A DNA stretch of 64,000 nucleotides, taken from positions 1 through 64,000 of the forward strand of contig JAVYJS010000004.1 in the NCBI GenBank assembly GCA_032378655.1, read 5' to 3'. The stretch comes from Arsenophonus melophagi (lineage in GTDB: Bacteria > Pseudomonadota > Gammaproteobacteria > Enterobacterales > Enterobacteriaceae). Every line of letters begins with the position of its first letter. Positions within the stretch are counted from its first letter, which is position 1. Shown in pieces: positions 28,885-38,765 of this stretch. The translations under genes were made by a program, and so were the position numbers. The notes beneath the pieces were generated by a model. The model did not search any database. It was not told the DNA's origin and saw only the letters and a list, made by a program, of their open reading frames with translations.

Positions 28885-30708
28885 ATGTCTGTTAAAAATT
28901 TAAGAAATATCGCCATCATCGCACATGTCGATCATGGCAAAACTACACTAGTCGATAAGTTATTACAGCAATCTTGTACTTCTAATAAATATAATAACTT
29001 CGATGAACAAGTAATGGATTCCAATGAACTTGAAAAAGAGCGTGGCATCACGATTTTAGCTAAAAATGCCGCTATTAAATGGCGCGATTATCGTATCAAT
29101 ATTATTGATACACCGGGACATGCTGATTTTGGTGGTGAAGTAGAACGGGTGTTATCAATGGTTGATAGTGTATTACTATTGGTTGATGCGATAGATGGTC
29201 CGATGCCACAAACCCGCTTCGTTACGCAAAAAGCTTTCAGCCATGGTTTAAATCCGATTGTCGTGATCAATAAAATTGATCGAAAAAGCGCTCGGCCTGA
29301 TTGGGTAGTTGATCAGATTTTTGATCTCTTTGTAACTTTAGGTGCAACTGATAAACAGCTTGATTTTCCAATTGTTTATGCCTCAGCGTTACATGGCATT
29401 GCTGGTAGCGATTACCATGAGATGTTTGACGATATGACACCACTTTATGAAGCAATAGTAAAATATGTTTCTCCGCCAAAAGTTGATCTAGATGGAGCTT
29501 TTCAAATGCAAATATCTCAACTGGATTATAATCATAATCTGAGAGTTATTGGCATTGGCCGCATTAATCGTGGTGTAGTAAAGCCAAATAAACCCATCAC
29601 TGTTATCAACAGTGATGGGTTAGTACGTAGTGCTAAAGTTGGTCAGGTATTTATGTACTTAGGATTGGAGCGTATTGAGGTAAAAATTGCTGAAGCCGGT
29701 GATATTGTGGCTTTAACGGGACTTGGTCAAATCAATATATCAGATACATTATGTGATCCAAGTAATCTTGAAGTATTACCAGACATAGTAGTTGATGGAC
29801 CAACGATAAGTATGAATTTTTGTGTTAATACCTCACCTTTTTGTGGTCGAGACGGAAAATATCTCACTTCTCGTCAAATTTTGAATCGCCTTAAAAAGGA
29901 ATTAGTGCATAATGTTGCGTTACGAGTAAAAGAGACTGAAGACCCTAACGCTTTCTGTGTTTCTGGACGCGGTGAATTGCATCTTGCAATATTAATTGAA
30001 ACAATGCGCCGTGAAGGTTTTGAATTAGCCATTTCTCGACCAAAAGTTATTTTTCGTCAGTGTAATGGGCGAACGCAAGAACCCTTTGAACGTGTCAGTG
30101 TTGATATAGAAGAAAAGCATCAAGGTAATGTTATGATGGTACTAGATAAACGCCAAGGTGAACTGTACGATATATCATCTGATGCCCAGGGACGAGTGCG
30201 GCTTAATTATATTATTCCAAGTCGTGGACTCATTGGTTTTCGTACAGAGTTTTTATCCATCACATCAGGTAGAGGAATATTTCATGCAACGTTTAGTCAT
30301 TATGATGATATTCGCACAGGAGAAATTGGACAAAGAAAAAATGGTGTGATGATTTCAAATTGTCAAGGTAAAGCAGTAGCTTATGCGCTTTATAGTTTAC
30401 AAAATCGAGGTAAATTATTTCTAGGTCATGGTGATGAAATCTATGAAGGACAGATTATCGGTCTTCATGCCCGTTCTAATGATTTAACTGTTAACTGCTT
30501 AACTAGTAAAAAATTGACTAATTTTCGCGCTTCAGGAAATGAAGCAGCGATAACTTTATATCCGCCAGTCAAAAAAACATTAGAACAAGCGTTGGAATTT
30601 ATTAGTGATGACGAATTAGTAGAAGTAACACCAAAATCAATTCGCTTAAGAAAGCGTTATTTAAAAGAAAAAGACCGCCGCTGTGCTTACCGTAATCAAG
30701 AAATGTAG
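28885..30708 (+). CDS. typA: Ribosome-binding GTPase TypA/BipA
   Basis: Translational GTPase that binds 70S ribosomes and assists 50S assembly and stress or cold growth. G-motifs are intact: AHVDHGKTT (about 14-22), DTPGH, NKID, and SAL written here as YASALHG. Domains II, III, V and the C-terminal domain follow. Its 607 residues match the length of E. coli. A 14-bp perfect hairpin (29591-29621) lies inside the coding sequence at ITVINSDG, where E. coli has VTIIDSEG. Confidence 0.97.
   Translation: MSVKNLRNIAIIAHVDHGKTTLVDKLLQQSCTSNKYNNFDEQVMDSNELEKERGITILAKNAAIKWRDYRINIIDTPGHADFGGEVERVLSMVDSVLLLVDAIDGPMPQTRFVTQKAFSHGLNPIVVINKIDRKSARPDWVVDQIFDLFVTLGATDKQLDFPIVYASALHGIAGSDYHEMFDDMTPLYEAIVKYVSPPKVDLDGAFQMQISQLDYNHNLRVIGIGRINRGVVKPNKPITVINSDGLVRSAKVGQVFMYLGLERIEVKIAEAGDIVALTGLGQINISDTLCDPSNLEVLPDIVVDGPTISMNFCVNTSPFCGRDGKYLTSRQILNRLKKELVHNVALRVKETEDPNAFCVSGRGELHLAILIETMRREGFELAISRPKVIFRQCNGRTQEPFERVSVDIEEKHQGNVMMVLDKRQGELYDISSDAQGRVRLNYIIPSRGLIGFRTEFLSITSGRGIFHATFSHYDDIRTGEIGQRKNGVMISNCQGKAVAYALYSLQNRGKLFLGHGDEIYEGQIIGLHARSNDLTVNCLTSKKLTNFRASGNEAAITLYPPVKKTLEQALEFISDDELVEVTPKSIRLRKRYLKEKDRRCAYRNQEM
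29591..29621 (+). repeat. Perfect 14-bp hairpin inside typA coding sequence
   Basis: AACCCATCACTGTT and its exact complement flank ATC. The encoded residues remain close to the family consensus, so the palindrome seems to have arisen through tolerated substitutions or a templated change. It is the only stem of 14 bp or more that I found in intact coding DNA here. Confidence 0.88.
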
Positions 30709-31629
30709 ATAACATTATTGGTTTTTCATGTAATACATCTATATATTGTTATTCATACTATAACTATAGGTGTAGAGTATTTTTTTTGCAATGAGCTATT
30801 TAAGTCATGAACATCATAACATGAACATTACTAAGAAAAAATATCATAATTATACTCGTTACTGTATATTTTTTTAAAATATACCATTAGCTTCATGAGT
30901 CTCTGCACTAAATAACTTTTCTTCGATCTTGATCATTTTGTTACGACATGGATCCAATCCTTACAATCTGGCATCAGGAAAATAAAAATTTTTAGAGTTT
31001 ATTTTACTTTTCAGAAAAAACTGTTTTTTTAGTAAACCTAAAACTTGTCTATTGGTTAATAGACAATTATTTTTATTAGTGCTATAATGGAGTTTATGTA
31101 CATTTAAAATGTAAAGGCTAGCGTGATTAATCAATGGTGTTAGTAACCTGAACACAGTGATTGTAGACCACTCTGTTAGTGGTATTATGGTTTATATAAT
31201 ATACCAAAAAATCCTTAATCTTTTAAGACTGTTACATCCTTAAAATTTTGACATAGGCTTTTGGAACAAGCTTACTGATGTTGATAGTACATCTAGGTTA
31301 GAAAAGGTTAAATTATTACTAACCTTGCCTTCTTTTTATCAGGACTACTCTCAATGTAGTTCGATGCATATTCTTCATATTTACGTATAATTAAATTCTT
31401 ATCTTTAACGTCGGAAACCTTAATTTCATTAAGGTTAGGCGAAAGAAATAAAATGTATCGAACATATGATAGAAATTTGTAACTGCATATGACAATAATT
31501 AATATCTTTTATAATCAATCATCCTTAAAAAATTAACTGAACTTAAGATTGCTAAACTTTATTCCACAGTTGCATTGAAAACTAGTAATAAGACTATACT
31601 CCAATATTATTGGTATAATAGGTAGTTAG

Positions 31630-31666
31630 AAACATGAGTTACCTACCTATTAGGTAACTCATGTTT
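31630..31666. repeat. Perfect hairpin, 15-bp stem, 7-nt loop
   Basis: Arms 31630-31644 and 31652-31666, followed by TTGTTT. It lies far from any intact gene (over 900 bp on each side). Confidence 0.83.
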
Positions 31667-31938
31667 TGTTTAATAATAATGGCAATAACAACGGTTTATT
31701 TTTGCTGCAATCATTGTGATGTGTTTTATGAAAAAATTTACGGTTTATCGTATTGTCGTGTAATGCAATAATTGAATCAGGTCTTCTACTAGATCGAGTA
31801 TCGCTGCGAACAATATATCAATATATAAAGCCTATTTGATTTTAACCAATCAAATAAGGAAATATGTTGCAATAATTATTAATTTTTTATCTTATTTAGT
31901 AATATTCCTTAATAGAGAACACTGTTACTAGCTACAAG

Positions 31939-31983
31939 TATATCTTAATTAACTACTTCAGAGTAGTAGTTAATTAAGATATA
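31939..31983. repeat. Perfect hairpin, 19-bp stem, 7-nt loop
   Basis: Arms 31939-31957 and 31965-31983. The AT-rich stem includes TTAATTAA, and an inner ACTACT/AGTAGT pairing could reshape the loop. Confidence 0.85.
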
Positions 31984-32082
31984 GAGTGATATTCTCTTGT
32001 TTCAAGAAGTATAAAGTACCTATTTATATATTAATTACAATGTTATAATATATGCTAAATAACACTGATTGTAGTTTTTAAC

Positions 32083-32154
32083 TACACATTTCACTATTCT
32101 TAACAAGAATAGTGAAATGTGTATATCACTACAGATGTATCTGTAGTGATATAC
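32083..32154. repeat. Double hairpin: 19-bp and 15-bp stems back to back
   Basis: The first stem pairs 32083-32101 with 32105-32123 (loop AAC). The second pairs 32121-32135 with 32140-32154 (loop TGTA). They share the three bases at 32121-32123, so both cannot fully form at once. The unit lies 550 bp before mtnN. Confidence 0.87.
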
Positions 32155-32704
32155 TTGATAAAAATTCTATTTTTCTATCTCATTACTTCATAAGTCTTTT
32201 ATAAGCATCAAAAGCATAACTTTTCTTTAATCATCTACTTTATCAGTTAATGACTAACACATCAAAGTGATCAGATAGCGTATAAACTATGAACTATTTT
32301 TTCTTTTCAAGAATTTGATCACATTTATTTAAATAAAGCAATGAATTTACATCGCTTCTCAATAAGATGGCTAATCTATTTTAAAAATTTAACTCTTTCA
32401 TGTTAATTGAATAGATTTTATCTTCTATTGTATCGACGTATTCCAGAAAATACATCATAGTTTTCTTGATCGTTTTAAATGAACTATAAACGTCTTCTTC
32501 ATTCTTTTAGTTAAAATTGTCATCGCTGTCTTTACTAAAAATTAATTTTTACATTAATTATAGAAAATTATCTTTTCCTTTAAAATTTTTACTGATTGCT
32601 GATGAACTATTATCAGTTAAAGTTAATGTTTTTATTTCACTTTTATAATAAAAATATATTTAAAAACATATCTAAGTATGTAAAGAGAGGGATGAAAGAA
32701 CACA

Positions 32705-33415
32705 ATGAAAGTGGCAATAATAGGTGCAATGGAGCAAGAAATAGCATTATTACGTAAACAAATTAATGTTCGTTCAACATTGATACGTGGTGGATGTGAA
32801 ATCTATTTCGGAAAATTTAATGATCTTGATATTGCATTATTAAAATCAGGTATTGGTAAAGTTTCTGCGGCAATAGGAACGACTGTACTAATAGAACATT
32901 TTTTGCCTGAATTTATTATCAATATTGGTTTTGCTGGTGGGTTGGCACCCACTTTACAGGTAGGCGATATTGTAGTTTCCAATCAAGTTTGTTATCACGA
33001 TGTTAATATCACTGCCTTTGGTTACCAAGCTGGACAAATGGCACACTGTCCACCAGTATTTAAAGCGAATAAAAAATTAATAAAACTGACCGAAAAATGC
33101 ATTGAAAAATTAAATTTATATGCAATTTATGGTTTAATTTGCAGTGGTGATAGCTTTATTAATTGCGCTCAAGCGGTTAGCTATATTCGCCATACTTTTC
33201 CTGAAGTAGTCGCTGTTGAAATGGAAGGAGCATCGATAGCACATGTATGTTACAAATTTGGTATCCCATTCATTATTGTACGTGCAATTTCTGATGTTGC
33301 TAGCAAAGACTCTAGCCTATTTTTTTCAGAATTTTTACCTTTTACAGCTTATAGATTAAGCTTAATGATAAAAACAATGTTAACCAATTTAACTATAAAG
33401 TATAGAAGTACATAA
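32705..33415 (+). CDS. mtnN: 5'-methylthioadenosine/S-adenosylhomocysteine nucleosidase
   Basis: Cleaves adenine from S-adenosylhomocysteine, methylthioadenosine and 5'-deoxyadenosine, relieving inhibition of methyl transfer and radical-SAM enzymes. Glu-12 in GAMEQEI and the catalytic Asp in VRAISDVA are kept, and VEMEGASIAHV provides the ribose-binding Glu. It has 236 residues against 232 in E. coli. It converges with erpA, the two stop codons being separated by only 4 bp with no terminator between; btuF and yadS, which intervene in E. coli, are gone. Confidence 0.97.
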   Translation: MKVAIIGAMEQEIALLRKQINVRSTLIRGGCEIYFGKFNDLDIALLKSGIGKVSAAIGTTVLIEHFLPEFIINIGFAGGLAPTLQVGDIVVSNQVCYHDVNITAFGYQAGQMAHCPPVFKANKKLIKLTEKCIEKLNLYAIYGLICSGDSFINCAQAVSYIRHTFPEVVAVEMEGASIAHVCYKFGIPFIIVRAISDVASKDSSLFFSEFLPFTAYRLSLMIKTMLTNLTIKYRST

Positions 33416-33419
33416 TGCA

Positions 33420-33767
33420 TTAATAAATGCTAAATGAAGCGCCGCAACTACAAGTTGTTTTTGCATTTGGATTATTTACTAAAAACCTTGATCCTTCTAT
33501 TCCCTCTCTATAATCGATATAACCACCAAGCAAATATTGTAAACTCATCGGATCAATAATTAATTCCACACCTTGATTTTTAATCGTTAAATCACCTTCA
33601 TTTTTTTTATCATCAAAAGTAAACCCATATTGAAAACCACTACAACCTCCACCAGTAATATAGACACGCAAACGTAAATTGGGGTTTGCTTCATCTTCAA
33701 GCAAAGCCTTAACCTTATTTGCTGCAGTATCAGTAAAGTGTATCGGTAATTCAGTATCCTTACTCAT
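33420..33767 (-). CDS. erpA: Iron-sulfur cluster insertion protein ErpA
   Basis: A-type carrier that delivers 4Fe-4S clusters, including to isoprenoid-pathway enzymes (IspG, IspH in E. coli). The three cluster cysteines are visible: GGGCSGF at about residue 43, and CSC near the C-terminus. It has 115 residues against 114 in E. coli. GGAGTG precedes the ATG. It fits with dxs and ispA in the same window, as ErpA is essential for isoprenoid synthesis in E. coli. Confidence 0.97.
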   Translation of the reverse strand: MSKDTELPIHFTDTAANKVKALLEDEANPNLRLRVYITGGGCSGFQYGFTFDDKKNEGDLTIKNQGVELIIDPMSLQYLLGGYIDYREGIEGSRFLVNNPNAKTTCSCGASFSIY

Positions 33768-34004
33768 TTATCACTCCAGGGCAAAATATTAATCAATAAA
33801 CACAGAAAAGATTCTTAATATTGTGATAGCTTAAGACTTTAAAACCTTAAGAAGGGTAATATTATCTAACAGATAATCAATGGATTCAAGATCCAACATG
33901 AAATTAACTAGATTAAAATGCCTTTTAATTTTTTGTATTTATTCTACTAGCAATACTGATTAAAATATAAAAAAATTTTCTGCACACATACTGGGAGTTA
34001 TTTA

Positions 34005-35288
34005 ATGAAGCAATCTGAAATACTGTACCTAAAAGCTCAAAAGTTTATGCCTGGAGGCGTTAATTCACCAGTGCGAGCATTTAATGGTGTTGGCGGCTAT
34101 CCATTATTCATGCAGAGAGCTAACGGTGCTTATATTTATGATGTTGATGATAAGGAATATATTGATTACGTAGGTTCTTGGGGACCAATGATTTTAGGAC
34201 ACAATCATCCTTCTATTCAAAAAGCAGTAATTCAAGCAGCAAAAAATGGTCTTAGTTTTGGAGCACCTACTGCTACTGAAGTAAAAGTAGCAGAAATGAT
34301 TAATCAGCTGATTCCATCGATCGAAATGATTCGTATGGTAAATTCAGGTACAGAAGCTACAATGAGTGCCATAAGGCTTGCTAGAGGCTATACAGAACGA
34401 AACAAAATTATTAAATTTGAAGGTTGCTATCATGGGCATGCTGATTGCTTATTAATTAATGCTGGATCTGGTGCGCTAACTATCGGTCAACCTAATTCTC
34501 CTGGAGTCCCTGAAGATGTTGCCCAAAATACGCTGATCTGTACGTTTAATGATTTAAATTCTGTATGGAAAACTTTTATGCAATATCCGCAAGAAATTGC
34601 TTGTATTATTGTTGAACCAGTAGCAGGTAATATGAATTGCATTCTACCAGAAACTGAATTCCTACCAAACTTACGTACATTATGTGATCAATTTGGTACG
34701 CTACTAATTATTGATGAAGTGATGACTGGTTTTCGGGTTAGCTTAGGTGGTGCACAAGCTCATTATCAAGTTGAACCTGATTTGACCTGTTTAGGAAAAA
34801 TAATTGGCGGAGGCATGCCTGTTGGAGCATTCGGCGGCCGCCGTGAATTGATGGAAAAACTCGCCCCAATAGGACCGATTTATCAAGCGGGTACATTATC
34901 AGGAAACCCATTAGCAATGGAAGCTTGTTTAGCCTGTCTAACTGAAGTAACTAAACCTCATACTCATGAACGTTTACTAGAATTAACAACAAAACTTGCT
35001 AGAGGGTTAGAAGCAAAAGCTCAAAAGGTTGGTATTCCATGCATGGTTAATCATATTTGCGGTATGTTTGGTATTTTGTTTACAGCTGAAACAAAAGTTA
35101 ATTGCTATCAAGATGTTATAAAATGTAATATTGATCGGTTTAAGCAATTTTTTCACTTAATGTTAGACGCAGGTGTTTATTTAGCTCCATCAGCATTTGA
35201 AGCGTGCTTTATGTCTATTGCACACAGTGATGAAGATATTGAACGAACCATTGAAATAGCAGAAAATGCATTCAATAAAATTAAATAA
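34005..35288 (+). CDS. hemL: Glutamate-1-semialdehyde 2,1-aminomutase
   Basis: PLP enzyme making 5-aminolevulinate, the entry to tetrapyrroles, in the C5 pathway with HemA. The PLP lysine lies in CLGKIIGGGMPVGAFGG (about residue 265), with IIDEVMTGFR upstream. It has 427 residues against 426 in E. coli. A GGGAG site lies eight bases before the ATG. clcA, its E. coli neighbour, is gone; the 230 bp between erpA and hemL hold nothing I recognise. Confidence 0.98.
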   Translation: MKQSEILYLKAQKFMPGGVNSPVRAFNGVGGYPLFMQRANGAYIYDVDDKEYIDYVGSWGPMILGHNHPSIQKAVIQAAKNGLSFGAPTATEVKVAEMINQLIPSIEMIRMVNSGTEATMSAIRLARGYTERNKIIKFEGCYHGHADCLLINAGSGALTIGQPNSPGVPEDVAQNTLICTFNDLNSVWKTFMQYPQEIACIIVEPVAGNMNCILPETEFLPNLRTLCDQFGTLLIIDEVMTGFRVSLGGAQAHYQVEPDLTCLGKIIGGGMPVGAFGGRRELMEKLAPIGPIYQAGTLSGNPLAMEACLACLTEVTKPHTHERLLELTTKLARGLEAKAQKVGIPCMVNHICGMFGILFTAETKVNCYQDVIKCNIDRFKQFFHLMLDAGVYLAPSAFEACFMSIAHSDEDIERTIEIAENAFNKIK

Positions 35289-35352
35289 CCATTTTAAAAA
35301 AATAAAAAATTGACACTAATTTTTAACTCTGTATCACCTTAAAAGTTTTTAA

Positions 35353-37686
35353 CTATTGCCTAAACATTTCTTTTATCCAGGTTGGCGCATCATTAGTATG
35401 TTCATGTTGTTCAGTAAAATTTATGTTGGGCTGCAGCCTTTGTACTCCTAGCTGACATAATTTTTGTGGATCCTCTGTCCATATTGGTAAAATACGATAC
35501 CCACTACCTGAACAGTTAAAACTGCCATCAATATTTATCCCCATCTGTACAATCCCTTCTGGAGGATGATTATCCAATGCCAAAGGGGTTTGATTTTTTA
35601 AATAACGACGATATAGTTGTAATGCACCACTTGCACCCGTAAGATTTGTCGGACCATTATTATCACGGCCAACCCATGTGATAACTACTTCCTTACCATC
35701 AATACCTGAAAACCAGCTATCGCGAAGATCATTGGTTGTGCCTGTTTTACCAGCTAAGTGATACTGAGAAAATTCATTCATTAATGCATGCGATGTCCCT
35801 CGCTCTACTACTTGTTGCATACCATATAGTGTCAGATAAGCAGCTTGTGGAGAAACTGCTTGTTCTGCAGATGGATAGCTTTGATAAAGCTCATTGCCAT
35901 TACCATCAATGACTGAGCGCAGCGCAGATAATGCCGCGCGATTTCCTCCACCACTAATTGTTTGAAACATTTGTGCTGTTTCCATTGGAGTTAAGTTTAA
36001 TGCTCCCAATAACATAGCAGGTACTTTTTCTATTGAGTCACTTAGTACACCAAGATGTACTAAAATGTTAGTCACTTGATTTAAACCAACGCTCAAGCCA
36101 ATATTAACTGTTGGGATATTTAATGAACGAACAAAAGCATCAATCAACATCATTTGTCCTCGAAAGCGACGATCATAATTTTTTGGCTCCCATATTTTGT
36201 TGTTAAATTTAATAGTAATTGGCTCGTCAGGTATCCAAGTATTTAAACGAAAATGATCTGGTTCACTTAATGCTGTGAGATACGTTGAAGGCTTAGCTAA
36301 TGAACCAATAGAACGTCTAGCATTTAACGCTCGGTTAAAGCCAGAATATTGTGGTTGAGAACCACCCACTATAGCACGCACTTCCCCATTAAGACGGTCA
36401 ACAGCCACTAGCGCACCTTCAAGATCAGGCAACTTATATGTTTGGCGTAAATCAGCGATTCCATTCTCAACAGCATGTTCAGCTGCTTTCTGCGATACTG
36501 GATCTAAAGTAGTAAAGATCTTAGCTCCAGAAAGGTTGTTTACTCTATCGCCTAATTTTTTAGCTAATTCTTGTCGAACAAGTTGCATAAAAGCTGGTTG
36601 AGGGGTTAAAATACCACTTTTTGGTGTTACTCCTAAAGGCCTAGCACTTAATGTCTTATACATATCATGATCAATGATTTGTCGGGTTTCCAACAATTTT
36701 AATACAAAATTTCGACGTTCTAGAGCTAGTGCAGGATGACGCCATGGATTATATAATGAAGCACCCTTGACCATGCCAACGAATAATGCTTGTTGATCAA
36801 TACTTAGCTCATCGATTGGTCGTCCAAAATAATAGAGACTGGCCAGAGGAAACCCTCTAATTTGCTCATCGCCACTTTGACCTAAATAAACTTCATCGAG
36901 ATAAAGTTCAAGAATACGTTCTTTGCTATAGCGAAAATCCATTAAAATTGCCATATAAGCTTCATTGGCTTTACGTATTAATGTTCTTTCATTAGTTAGG
37001 AATAAGTTTTTAACTAATTGCTGAGTTAGTGTGCTGCCACCTTGAACAGTCTTTCCAGCAAGTAAATTAGCAATAACAGCACGTCCGATGGAATAAATAC
37101 TTACTCCATCATGTTCATAAAAATTTCGATCTTCAATCTCTAATAAAATTTTAATTAAGGAATCAGGAAAATCTTTTCTTGGTAAGACTAAGCGTTGTTC
37201 GTTGTTAGATGATTGCAGCATAGTAATGAGTTTAGGATCTAGTCTAAAAAAACCAAATGAACGGCCATTTTGCATATTAGTAATATTCGTAAGCTGCGTT
37301 TTTTCAAAACTTAATTTAGCTAAAATTTTTTCTTCTCGTTGATCAGGAAAAGAAAATGGCCTACGCAACATCTCAATTGTATTACTTCTAACAATATACT
37401 CACCAGGTGAAGTAATGGTATTTACTTGGCGATATTGCATGCCATCTAATAATCGGATCATCTCTTCTTTACTATAATGCATTCCTGGTTCAAGATTTAC
37501 CATGCGACCATATACAGCAGCTGGTAGATCCCAAACTTTTCCATCAAGGCGCTCACTGATTTTTTGATATAAATAGATACCATAGATACCAATGAATGAT
37601 GCAAAAACAATAATCATTTTAGTAAATAACCAAAACCAACGCCTCATATTTTTAGTTGCCCGAGATTTAGGACCTTTATGTATCAT
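35353..37686 (-). CDS. mrcB: Penicillin-binding protein 1B
   Basis: Bifunctional peptidoglycan synthase. Order: short cytoplasmic tail, one membrane segment (about residues 20-42), UB2H region, GT51 glycosyltransferase with the catalytic Glu in EDRNFYEHDG and GGSTLTQQLVKN, then transpeptidase with SLAK, SLN and KTG motifs. The open frame begins with TTG at 37743, but the ATG at 37686 has AGGAAG at good spacing and gives 777 residues; E. coli has 844 with a longer cytoplasmic tail. An 8-bp palindrome (37704-37720) lies just upstream. Retention with mreBCD and ftsEX points to a walled cell. Confidence 0.96.
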   Translation of the reverse strand: MIHKGPKSRATKNMRRWFWLFTKMIIVFASFIGIYGIYLYQKISERLDGKVWDLPAAVYGRMVNLEPGMHYSKEEMIRLLDGMQYRQVNTITSPGEYIVRSNTIEMLRRPFSFPDQREEKILAKLSFEKTQLTNITNMQNGRSFGFFRLDPKLITMLQSSNNEQRLVLPRKDFPDSLIKILLEIEDRNFYEHDGVSIYSIGRAVIANLLAGKTVQGGSTLTQQLVKNLFLTNERTLIRKANEAYMAILMDFRYSKERILELYLDEVYLGQSGDEQIRGFPLASLYYFGRPIDELSIDQQALFVGMVKGASLYNPWRHPALALERRNFVLKLLETRQIIDHDMYKTLSARPLGVTPKSGILTPQPAFMQLVRQELAKKLGDRVNNLSGAKIFTTLDPVSQKAAEHAVENGIADLRQTYKLPDLEGALVAVDRLNGEVRAIVGGSQPQYSGFNRALNARRSIGSLAKPSTYLTALSEPDHFRLNTWIPDEPITIKFNNKIWEPKNYDRRFRGQMMLIDAFVRSLNIPTVNIGLSVGLNQVTNILVHLGVLSDSIEKVPAMLLGALNLTPMETAQMFQTISGGGNRAALSALRSVIDGNGNELYQSYPSAEQAVSPQAAYLTLYGMQQVVERGTSHALMNEFSQYHLAGKTGTTNDLRDSWFSGIDGKEVVITWVGRDNNGPTNLTGASGALQLYRRYLKNQTPLALDNHPPEGIVQMGINIDGSFNCSGSGYRILPIWTEDPQKLCQLGVQRLQPNINFTEQHEHTNDAPTWIKEMFRQ

Positions 37687-38195
37687 GCTTGTTTCTTCCT
37701 GGCGCTCATTATTAATGAGCTTTCTTAGATCATTGCCAAACAAGTTCTTATCTTTAATATAGAGAGATAGTATACAATTAATCTGTAATTATAAGTAATG
37801 TATTCATTAACCAAAATATAAATCAAAACTTATAACTATTTTACATCTCTCTCATTTATACAGGATTTAATTCTGTATAAATACTTAATATTCTCTTGCT
37901 ACTAGTTGCATGTTTTTATGGTAACTATTATGTGCTCTATCTGATTGAATGAGCACTATGTATCCGATATTAGTTACTAACTTTTAAGACAAATATTCTA
38001 GCATATTTGCTATCTTTACCATATTCCATCTGTAATGGATAGCTAACTATATATCAGCTTCCAGTTAGAATATTGTCTAATGTTATCGCATGAGCATAGG
38101 GTTTCTCGCAGATGTTATGTAATTTCGAGTACATGATTAAACTATCTATTTACATACATAGAAGCGCAAATAGATAATTGTCTAACAGATGGAGA

Positions 38196-38228
38196 TATGA
38201 TTATCTGCTTACCAAGCAGATAATCATA
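38196..38228. repeat. Perfect hairpin, 15-bp stem, 3-nt loop
   Basis: Arms 38196-38210 and 38214-38228 around ACC. It abuts the possible sfsA remnant and is 538 bp from dksA. Confidence 0.84.
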
Positions 38229-38490
38229 AAATAGCTCAAGAACTCAAGCATGAACGTAAATAAAGATTATAAATTAAATTCATAAATCAGTTTTTTAAAA
38301 AAAATTATTTATCAATGTATAATTGAAATAAAATTTCAGAATGATCTGTTCACGATCATATGCATTTGAAATTTAGGTATTAATTCGATTATTTTCTAAT
38401 GTTCTTAAAACAAAGATTAAAAACATTTATATGAACTAAAATTTATAGTTATACGCTCACTATATATTCATTCTCAATCTCTTGATACTC

Positions 38491-38546
38491 AAGAGTATAA
38501 AAATATTGAAGAGTATAAAAAATATTTAAGAGTATAAAAATATTTT
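38491..38546. repeat. Three-copy tandem repeat of about 19 bp
   Basis: Units AAGAGTATAAAAATATT(G/T) begin at 38491, 38509 and 38528, differing by one A and the last bases. It lies about 220 bp upstream of dksA in non-coding DNA. Confidence 0.8.
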
Positions 38547-38656
38547 ATTAAAAATCTACTTTTATCAAAAAGTAAAAGAGTATCAGAAAAGAATATCAAT
38601 ATATAAATAAATATTATTTATATAATGAACCAAGTTATAATATCTTTGCCAAAGAT

Positions 38657-38718
38657 AGAGTGTTCTGTTATTTATAGTAACATTAATAGAGTGTTCTATT
38701 ATTTATAGTAACATTAGT
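38657..38718. repeat. Two-copy 31-bp tandem repeat before dksA
   Basis: Units 38657-38687 and 38688-38718 match at 29 of 31 positions. The second copy ends 47 bp before the dksA start, so the duplication probably includes or touches its promoter or leader. Confidence 0.85.
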
Positions 38719-38765
38719 ATCTAAATTGTAGAGTTCTTTATGAACATTACGTATGTAGGAGAAAC

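Larger units (their letters stand above)
30709..32704. other. 2-kb gene-free gap with many hairpins, typA to mtnN
   Basis: No gene or readable relic was found. Hairpins present: 9-bp at 31045-31066 followed by a T-rich run, 9-bp at 31416-31436, then the longer ones at 31630-31666, 31939-31983, 32083-32123 and 32121-32154. The last two share three bases and form a double hairpin. The mtnN promoter should be near 32600-32690. Confidence 0.6.
37687..38765. other. Gap between mrcB and dksA with hairpin and direct repeats
   Basis: Divergent promoters for mrcB and dksA must lie here. In E. coli, hrpB, thpR and sfsA occupy this interval. A short stretch at 38228-38290 (Lys-Ile-Ala-Gln-Glu-Leu, then two stops) resembles the KYAQLL...GVEI part of the SfsA C-terminus, but the match is too short to call. 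Also present are a 15-bp hairpin (38196-38228), a three-copy repeat (38491-38546) and a two-copy 31-bp repeat (38657-38718). Confidence 0.55.

Noticed and set aside
38228..38290. sfsA relic
   Set aside because: Lys-Ile-Ala-Gln-Glu-Leu resembles part of SfsA and the position is right, but the match is too short to report as a feature; a profile search would decide.
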